From Candidatus Bathyarchaeota archaeon (lineage in GTDB: Archaea; Thermoproteota; Bathyarchaeia; Bathyarchaeales; Bathycorpusculaceae): 11,005 bases of DNA. Every line of letters begins with the position of its first letter. Within the stretch, counting starts at the first letter, position 1. Position numbers and translations under genes: made by a program. Of this stretch, positions 6,516-11,005 are shown one piece after another. Under the pieces are notes generated by a model. It did no database searches. It had not been told where the DNA came from and saw only the letters and a program-made list of their open reading frames with translations. The stretch spans positions 1-11,005 of the forward strand of contig DAOVMU010000031.1 in the NCBI GenBank assembly GCA_030630585.1. The letters run 5' to 3'.

Positions 6516-6805
6516 CTCTTATGATGTTCTAAATGTTCAGGTCTAACAATAATTTCTTTAACAGCTTTTCCTTGTGTAACGCTTACAACGTAGCTTCGTC
6601 CACGTTTTTCAATTACTGTGCCCACTTTGCCGTGATAACGTTTGTGAGGCATACCCTTTTGGACACTTGGTTCTATCTTGATAACCACACGAGTTCCAGA
6701 CTTGTATTCATAAAGCAGTTTACTCAGCCTCATTTTGCCCTTTTCTCTCGGTTTCTTTTTCAGAAGACGCCGCGTTCCATGACGAAACCCATGTGATTTC
6801 TTCGT
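6512..6805 (-). CDS. rpl21e: 50S ribosomal protein L21e, apparently from an ACG start
   Basis: The core (RVVIKIEPSVQKGMPHKRYH, GKVGTVIEKRGRSYVV, IVRPEHLE) is unmistakable L21e, a large-subunit protein. Counting only from the first ATG (6733) leaves 73 residues and drops the conserved basic N-terminus. That N-terminus is present in frame upstream: TKKSHGFRHGTRRLLKKKPR, then EKGKMRLSKLL. No ATG, GTG or TTG precedes it before the in-frame TAG. The only codon at the right place is ACG at 6805-6803, exactly 8 nt after a perfect AGGAGG (6819-6814). One T-to-C change from ATG explains this. I therefore call 97 residues with ACG start, or a sequencing error of ATG. The Shine-Dalgarno overlaps the pus10 stop. 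Confidence 0.9.
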   Translation of the reverse strand, partial: TKKSHGFRHGTRRLLKKKPREKGKMRLSKLLYEYKSGTRVVIKIEPSVQKGMPHKRYHGKVGTVIEKRGRSYVVSVTQGKAVKEIIVRPEHLEHHKS

Positions 6806-6813
6806 TTTTCCTA

Positions 6814-6819
6814 CCTCCT
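6814..6819 (-). promoter_or_regulatory. Strong Shine-Dalgarno (AGGAGG) for rpl21e
   Basis: On the minus strand, AGGAGGT overlaps the TAG stop of pus10 (6820-6818). Eight bases separate it from the ACG at 6805, and the next ATG in frame is 80 nt away. It therefore decides the rpl21e start. Confidence 0.75.
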
Positions 6820-8152
6820 AATCCTTTGTAATTACGTTTAAAACATCAAGCTCTATATGCTTCGCTTTGTTTTTGACAATTTCTGAAATGTTGGGTTTAG
6901 TTCTTCCATCATCACCAGAAACCAACTCTTTAACGTACAGTCCTCCTTGACAGCGTATTTTCATTTCTGCCTTTTTAGGCGACAACTTCTTTACTTTAAC
7001 CTCGTATATGTACTTTTCTCGTGTCAAATTTGCCCGTCTATGCAGGACGCGCATTGGGGTTCTCTGCTTGATCACCGCGTTTGTCAGCTTCTCTTCGAGA
7101 AGACGCAGGTCTTTAGCCGTGATCTTGTTTCTGAACTCTATAGTGACACGATATTCCTTTTGTGCAGACTCCGCTTTTTTCAACTTTCTAACAACATCTT
7201 TATCTGCAAAACGCAGATTTGAAACAACAACTCTCCCTTTACCGTAGGCATTTACAGCCTCCTCAAGCTTTTTAAGGTTCAAAAACCTCTTCCTTGGTTT
7301 TGTGACTTCCATCACGAAAGGTCTGCCCTTACCCAACATGCGGGCGTCAATGTCTTCTCTCCCTGAGCCATGAAATGACTCTTCAAGGCCTTCCGTAGCA
7401 TCCAAGAAAGGTTTTCCAATTATTTCTTCTACTGATTCCGGATACATTTTTCCGGTCCAACTACACTTTTCACAGCCCTTTCCCCTGCAGTTAGAACATA
7501 GCCATTTTGATTGAGGTATACCTCTAACTAGTTTTCTATAGCGTCCAACCACGAATAGTGGATTTACTTGAAGCCTTATCTCTCCAATCAGCGGATTGAT
7601 AAGCACAACCACTTCAGGTCTTTTATACTCCACGATTTTTCCGTTGTATTGCGCAATCTTCTTGCCTATTATTCGTCCGAACTCGTTTCGCATGTTTTCA
7701 CCATAGCATACTTCGAATTCAGCTCTGAACTCATCTTCACGTTCTTCAACTGCAACGGGAAGTTGTACGCCCACAAGAAAGTTGCTATACTCATAGTTCT
7801 TAAGCTTGTCCAAGGCTTTTTCCGCAAGTTCGTCAACTATTTCAAATTTGTCTTCACATAGAAAACAGGTTTTCGGCAGACCTTTTCTTGGAATGCGCCT
7901 TTTCATTTTATGCAGTATTTCTTTTGCTGTTTCGAAGAAACCATTCGTTGCAAGAATTTTGAGGATTCTTATGCCGTCCTTGTTTTTTGAAAAGGCAAGG
8001 GTGTGGGCTTCCAATGTCAAAATAGTCTTTATCGCCTTTCCCCTTCCATGGTTTTCCATGTTATGTCCAAGCAGTGCAAACTGTCTTCCTAAGCAATGAT
8101 TACACAATGAGTGCTTTTCAAGCATCTTCAAAGCTTTTTCCAGAGCGGTCAC
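6818..8152 (-). CDS. pus10: tRNA pseudouridine synthase Pus10
   Basis: The 444-residue enzyme is archaeal Pus10, which makes pseudouridine 54 and/or 55 in the T-loop of tRNA. The N-terminal THUMP-containing accessory domain carries a zinc site with C17, C20 (CNHCLGR) and C96, C99 (CFLC). A second Cys set, C219, C222, C227 and C230 (LCSNCRGKGCEKC), lies before the catalytic domain. The catalytic motif is HGSGREDIDARMLGKGRPFV (261-280), where D269 is the likely nucleophile by alignment with other Pus10. The C-terminal CQGGLYVKELVSGDDGRTKP (401-420) is the RNA-binding motif common to the fold. Length is normal. The start is GTG at 8152, 26 nt after srp54; the stop overlaps the rpl21e Shine-Dalgarno. 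Confidence 0.96.
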   Translation of the reverse strand: MTALEKALKMLEKHSLCNHCLGRQFALLGHNMENHGRGKAIKTILTLEAHTLAFSKNKDGIRILKILATNGFFETAKEILHKMKRRIPRKGLPKTCFLCEDKFEIVDELAEKALDKLKNYEYSNFLVGVQLPVAVEEREDEFRAEFEVCYGENMRNEFGRIIGKKIAQYNGKIVEYKRPEVVVLINPLIGEIRLQVNPLFVVGRYRKLVRGIPQSKWLCSNCRGKGCEKCSWTGKMYPESVEEIIGKPFLDATEGLEESFHGSGREDIDARMLGKGRPFVMEVTKPRKRFLNLKKLEEAVNAYGKGRVVVSNLRFADKDVVRKLKKAESAQKEYRVTIEFRNKITAKDLRLLEEKLTNAVIKQRTPMRVLHRRANLTREKYIYEVKVKKLSPKKAEMKIRCQGGLYVKELVSGDDGRTKPNISEIVKNKAKHIELDVLNVITKD

Positions 8153-8178
8153 AATGATTCGCCTTTGCCCAGAGCTAG

Positions 8179-9513
8179 TTACTTGAAATCCAGTGACATA
8201 CCCTTCTTAAGAAACGGCAGCTTCTTTTTTCTCCGTAGAGTTTTCAGCATCCGACGCATCATCGAGTATTGTTTTAGAAGCTCCTTCACTTCCTTTTCAC
8301 TTGTTCCAGAACCCTTTGCGACACGTCTTATTCTTGAAGCGTTTAAAATCTTCGGGTTTTCCTTTTCTCTCGGTGTCATAGATTGGATTATTACGCGCCA
8401 CTTCTCTAAACGATCCTCGGCCATCTCCAGCATTTCTTCTGGCACATTGTAAGACATGCCCGGAATCATTTTCAGAAGTTTACGGAAGGGGCCCATCCCC
8501 TTCACGGCTTCAAACTGTTCATACATATCTGTTAGTGAGAACTTGCCGCTTAAGATTGCCTTCGCCTTCTTTTCTGGAACTTTGATCTCTGCTTCATGTA
8601 CCTTCTCAAGTAGGGTTTCCAGGTCACCCATTCCCAGCAGTCTGCCAACGAAACGAGAAGGAATGAAAGATTCAATGTCTTGTATCTTTTCTCCTGTGCT
8701 GATGAATTTTATGGGTGCGCCTGTGGCTGCTACGGCTGAGAGAGCGCCTCCTCCTCTAGCTGATCCATCCAGTTTTGTTACGAGGATCGATCCTACTGGT
8801 GTTGCTTCATTGAAGGCTTTTGCCTGAACTATTGCTTGTTGACCGATCGTTCCATCAATTACTAACATGGTTTCGTCTGGTTCAAGTTTTTTCTCAAGCG
8901 TCTTCATCTCTTTGATCAATTTTTGCTCTTCTTTATGTCGACCAGCAGTGTCAATGATTATCAGGTCTCTATTGCTGAATTGTTTCAGACCTGCCAAGGC
9001 TAGCTTAACAGGGTTTTTCGCCTTCGGATCTCCATATAGAGGTATGTTTATTCTGTTTGCCAGTTGCTGGAGTTGTGCATAAGCTCCTGGACGGTAAGTG
9101 TCAGTACAGATCAAAGCGGGTTTCAATCCTCTTTTTTGAAAGTATCTCGCAAGTTTTGCGGCAGCTGTTGTTTTTCCAGATCCCTGAATGCCCACAAGCA
9201 TTATTACCGTCTTTTTCTCAGGCTCTACTCTTATTGGAACTGGTTTTTCGCCGAGAAAGCGTGTTAGCTCTTCGTAAACGACTTTTACTACGTGTTCACG
9301 TCTCGAAATGCCTGGAGGAACGCTCTCTTTTAATGCTCTGTCTTCCATTCGCTTAGAAATGTTTAGTACAAGCTTAACGTTTACATCTGCTTGAAGTAGA
9401 GCCCTTTGTATGTTTCGCACAAGTTCCTTGACAGCAGCCTCATCAACAACTGATGCTTTGAAAATTTTTTTTAAAGCCTCGTGAAGTGAAGAGCCTAAAC
9501 GTTCTAAAGCCAT
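8179..9513 (-). CDS. srp54: Signal recognition particle GTPase SRP54 (Ffh)
   Basis: SRP54 binds signal peptides and 7S RNA and delivers ribosomes to the receptor FtsY at the membrane. In the 444-residue form starting at ATG 9513 (MALERLGSSLHEAL), the order is N domain, G domain, M domain. The G domain has the P-loop GIQGSGKTT, DTYRPGAYAQLQQLA, DTAGRH, TKLDGSARGGGAL and the GEKIQDIESFIPSRF linker. The M domain is Met-rich (GMGPFRKLLKMIPGM) and includes the RNA-binding stretch RIRRVAKGSGTSEKEV, with a basic tail. An upstream in-frame GTG (9525) would add four residues, but the promoter predicts transcription starting near 9522. The MALERL start also matches the family. It is the first gene of the operon. 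Confidence 0.96.
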   Translation of the reverse strand: MALERLGSSLHEALKKIFKASVVDEAAVKELVRNIQRALLQADVNVKLVLNISKRMEDRALKESVPPGISRREHVVKVVYEELTRFLGEKPVPIRVEPEKKTVIMLVGIQGSGKTTAAAKLARYFQKRGLKPALICTDTYRPGAYAQLQQLANRINIPLYGDPKAKNPVKLALAGLKQFSNRDLIIIDTAGRHKEEQKLIKEMKTLEKKLEPDETMLVIDGTIGQQAIVQAKAFNEATPVGSILVTKLDGSARGGGALSAVAATGAPIKFISTGEKIQDIESFIPSRFVGRLLGMGDLETLLEKVHEAEIKVPEKKAKAILSGKFSLTDMYEQFEAVKGMGPFRKLLKMIPGMSYNVPEEMLEMAEDRLEKWRVIIQSMTPREKENPKILNASRIRRVAKGSGTSEKEVKELLKQYSMMRRMLKTLRRKKKLPFLKKGMSLDFK

Positions 9514-9544
9514 GGTTCCATCCACATTTCAAGTCGTTTACGCC

Positions 9545-9552
9545 CTTAAATA
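9545..9552 (-). promoter_or_regulatory. TATA box of the srp54 operon
   Basis: On the minus strand, TATTTAAG is centred near 9549. A start 26-27 bases downstream would fall near 9522, leaving a leader of about nine bases before ATG 9513. It probably drives the whole srp54-ksgA operon. Confidence 0.5.
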
Positions 9553-9628
9553 CATATTCAATTTCTTGAGCTTAAATTTCCACAAGCTTTTTGCACTCTT
9601 GCGTTTCAGAAGTGCAAGGGGGATAAAC

Positions 9629-9845
9629 TTGAGTGAAGAAGTCAAGATTATTGGCGTAAATGAAACGAAAAATACGGTTCTATGATTTCGGCATAACCTA
9701 CTACAAATGCGAGTTCCGAACACTCCACTGCCAAACGCGCATCCCAGTGCCCAGACACACAGATAGAATGGAAGCTCACTTCAAAAAGGGAATTTTGGAG
9801 ATCCATCTGCCTAGGAAACTTGAATATGAAATTCCAATAGAATAG
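9629..9845 (+). pseudogene. Hsp20/alpha-crystallin-like remnant, frame-broken
   Basis: An AAGGGGG (9615-9621) precedes a TTG at 9629 that reads LSEEVKIIGVNETK before running to a stop at 9683-9685. The adjacent frame then gives KIRFYDFGITYYKCEFRT and RMEAHFKKGILEIHLPRKLE, ending YEIPIE at TAA/TAG 9843-9845. The F-K-x-G-I-L-E-I-x-L-P stretch is the hallmark of the small heat-shock (Hsp20) C-terminal strand, and the YYK.EF segment precedes it as in the family. Skipping one A of the A5 run at 9668-9672 joins both frames into about 71 residues. Even then the alpha-crystallin domain would be short, so it is probably a decaying chaperone gene. The later half alone (ATG 9660) would be 61 residues. 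Confidence 0.6.
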
Positions 9846-9849
9846 ACTA

Positions 9850-9912
9850 GAATCATCAGCACATGTCTTGAAACGTCTTCACAAATCAGATTGCTCTTTT
9901 TGAATCATCAGC
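9850..9912 (+). repeat. Direct repeat pair GAATCATCAGC
   Basis: The 11-base word occurs at 9850-9860 and again at 9902-9912, 52 bases apart, and each copy is followed by AGCACAT-like sequence. Function unknown; chance is possible in an AT-rich spacer. Confidence 0.35.
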
Positions 9913-9943
9913 TCTAAAGCACATTAGACGAATGACAAACAAA

Positions 9944-9951
9944 TTTTAATA
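9944..9951 (+). promoter_or_regulatory. TATA-like box for the small membrane gene
   Basis: TTTTAATA inside an A/T-rich block, followed by AAAAAATATT. A start 26 bases downstream would fall near 9974, giving a leader of about 35 bases that contains the AGGTGG ribosome site. Confidence 0.4.
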
Positions 9952-10009
9952 AAAAATATTAACAACAAGCCACGCTAACTTGAAGAACAAGTTTAGCAGG
10001 TGGAAAGTC

Positions 10010-10210
10010 ATGACGGCGGAACGTATAATTCATTTTGCCATGTTCATCCTCCTATTGGTGGGTTTATGTGGAATAAGCTCTTGGGCAAGCTCTAGCTATC
10101 TAAGAGATAACCTAATGTTGGAAGTGGCAGGCACAGCGTTAATCTGGGGAATGATACTAGCGGTACTCTACTTAGGGTTTAAACAACTTGATTGGGATTG
10201 GTGGGATTAA
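10010..10210 (+). CDS. Small two-helix membrane protein, unknown function
   Basis: ATG 10010 is preceded by AGGTGG (9998-10003) with six bases of spacing, so I choose it over the upstream in-frame TTG at 9980, which has no ribosome site. The 66-residue product has two hydrophobic helices, IIHFAMFILLLVGLCGISSW and EVAGTALIWGMILAVLYLGF. They are joined by a short polar loop (ASSSYLRDNLML). A Trp/Asp-rich tail (KQLDWDWWD) ends at TAA 10208-10210. The regular helices, own promoter and good ribosome site argue for a real gene. I do not recognise the family and no neighbour suggests a role. Confidence 0.65.
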   Translation: MTAERIIHFAMFILLLVGLCGISSWASSSYLRDNLMLEVAGTALIWGMILAVLYLGFKQLDWDWWD

Positions 10211-10261
10211 ACGTATTCTGCACAATCATTGAAAAGACAACTGTAGTGTCGGAAAGGGGCA

Positions 10262-10417
10262 TCATAGTTTTTCCTTCGAACCTAACCCTATTCCAGCTGA
10301 TATTTCCCTACACAATCGCCTCTTATCCTCCTGTTCAGGATTCTCCATGACTACCCAATTAGCACAATTCACCACTGACAGGAAGTGCTGGCGAACAATG
10401 TGTAGTGTTCTTGACAT
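10262..10417 (-). CDS. Possible 51-residue small protein
   Basis: On the minus strand, ATG 10417 follows GGTGAT, a good anti-SD match but with only two bases of spacing. The product reads MSRTLHIVRQHFLSVVNCAN, then WVVMENPEQEDKRRLCREIS, and ends KEKL before TGA 10262-10264. It is charged, with two Cys and no membrane helix. I do not recognise it; the short length makes chance quite possible. Confidence 0.25.
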   Translation of the reverse strand: MSRTLHIVRQHFLSVVNCANWVVMENPEQEDKRRLCREISAGIGLGSKEKL

Positions 10418-10546
10418 TTATCACCTATAATTATCATGTATGTTTTCAGGCGTCGAAAACCATTTCGCGCGCGCCTTTTCTCCGAGGACGCACAAACTTG
10501 ATTTGAGCATAACTGGCAATTTTGCCGTGGTAAAAGGCCACTAGGG

Positions 10547-10777
10547 CTATTGAGTTTCGCAATTACTCAGCAACCACTTGATTCTTTCTCTTGTGTAAGG
10601 CGGCAACAACCAACGTACAACCTCATCCGAAAGAGACGATATAACTCGATAAGTTACTCTTCATCCGCTATTCGAAATCCTCTTAACAGGACAGTTCAAA
10701 CATCTTCTAATCTTACACTGTCCAAAAGAGCAGCCTCCCAAGAAAGAATGCACACACGCACTAAGTGGTTTTCTCAT
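10547..10777 (-). other. Cys-rich open stretch after aIF5A with one in-frame TGA
   Basis: ATG 10777, 22 bases beyond the aIF5A stop, opens a 38-codon frame: MRKPLSACVHSFLGGCSFGQ, then CKIRRCLNCPVKRISNSG, then TGA (10663-10661). The four clustered Cys (CxxxxCxxxxCxxC) suggest metal binding. The same frame then continues for 37 more codons (DEVVRWLLPPYTRERIKWLL) to TAG 10549-10547. It could be a nonsense-broken gene, a real microprotein, or chance. The opposite-strand frame (10550-10807) looks like composition noise. No other gene is seen in 10418-10546. Confidence 0.3.
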
Positions 10778-10799
10778 GAATTTAGTCGATCATCATATC

Positions 10800-11005
10800 T
10801 TATTTGACCCTAACAATTTTTACTCTGCCCAATATCCGCCAATATTCAATCTCAACGCCTGAGACAAGTTTTGCCTTCAAATCTTCGTCTTGAGGAAAAG
10901 ATGCATCCAAATACTCATAGGTCTCCAGATCCATTATTTGAACGCCCGAAGGCATCACTGAAAACACTTGTCCACTTCTCTTATCAATCATCGGCACTTC
11001 CACAT
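10800..11005 (-). CDS. Translation factor aIF5A, C-terminal part (runs off the window)
   Basis: The 67 visible codons form the C-terminal OB-fold of archaeal/eukaryotic initiation factor 5A: VEVPMIDKRSGQVFSVM, VQIMDLETYEYLDASFP and the ending EYWRILGRVKIVRVK, before TAA 10802-10800. IF5A relieves ribosome stalling, notably at proline stretches, and carries a hypusine-type modified Lys in its N-terminal domain. That domain lies beyond the right edge. The GTG at 11003 is an internal Val codon, not the start. It lies upstream of srp54 on the same strand but is separated by about 1.3 kb, so it is probably a separate transcript. Confidence 0.93.
   Translation of the reverse strand, partial: VEVPMIDKRSGQVFSVMPSGVQIMDLETYEYLDASFPQDEDLKAKLVSGVEIEYWRILGRVKIVRVK

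Noticed and set aside
6738..8372. CCTTTTCTCTCGGT occurring in both the rpl21e and srp54 regions as a repeat
   Set aside because: Both copies lie inside coding sequence and encode similar basic words (PREK); chance and codon bias explain it.
4931..9356. Plus-strand ORFs of 60-123 codons across the srp54-ksgA operon
   Set aside because: They are antisense shadows of strongly conserved minus-strand genes.
9514..9525. GTG 9525 as the srp54 start
   Set aside because: The TATA box predicts transcription beginning near 9522, and MALERL at 9513 is the family start.
10268..10290. TTCGAAC near 10276 as a tRNA T-loop
   Set aside because: The flanks cannot form a five-pair T stem and no acceptor or anticodon arms are visible on either strand.
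10550..10807. 85-residue plus-strand ORF
   Set aside because: It has a TTG start with no ribosome site and Ser/Arg/Thr-rich noise-like composition, and it runs antisense into the aIF5A stop.

Overview
The window looks like chromosome from an uncultured archaeon of the TACK group, most probably a Bathyarchaeia-like lineage. The evidence is the archaeal information-processing genes (SRP54, Pus10, ribosomal L21e, RNA polymerase subunit Rpo4, DUF655, KsgA/Dim1, aIF5A), a mix of ATG/GTG/TTG starts, AT-rich TATA-type promoter elements about 26 bases before starts, and the wording of several proteins. The lineage is inferred from sequence recall, not from a search.

The right-centre (about 4700-9525, minus strand) is an intact conserved operon: srp54 > pus10 > rpl21e > rpo4 > DUF655 > ksgA. 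Gaps are short (12-28 nt), and rpl21e and rpo4 overlap by 3 nt. It joins protein targeting, rRNA/tRNA modification, ribosome structure and transcription. Downstream of ksgA, where many archaea carry the HemK/Mtq2 release-factor methyltransferase, only a decayed copy remains (about 4144-4690), followed by an intact Cys-rich DUF3795 protein. A partial aIF5A (minus strand) runs off the right edge.

The left third (1-3700, plus strand except the integrase scrap) is accessory and eroding. It holds the C-terminal scrap of an archaeal tyrosine integrase, an intact orphan radical SAM enzyme with a C-terminal Cys cluster, a 67-residue unknown protein, a Zn-ribbon/membrane protein with a frame break, a membrane protein whose second half lies in another frame, and a zinc-finger/GNAT acetyltransferase pseudogene with a nonsense codon, lost CoA-loop glycines and late frameshifts.

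Between srp54 and aIF5A (9526-10800) lie a frame-broken Hsp20-like remnant, a two-helix membrane mini-protein with its own promoter and Shine-Dalgarno, and about 590 bases without a convincing gene but with two short minus-strand ORFs. The main observations are the decayed hemK, an apparent ACG start for L21e behind a perfect Shine-Dalgarno, replacement of the motif IV Asn in KsgA, and three frame breaks that can each be repaired by one base in a homopolymer. I saw no CRISPR array, no rRNA or tRNA, and no convincing new multi-gene system.
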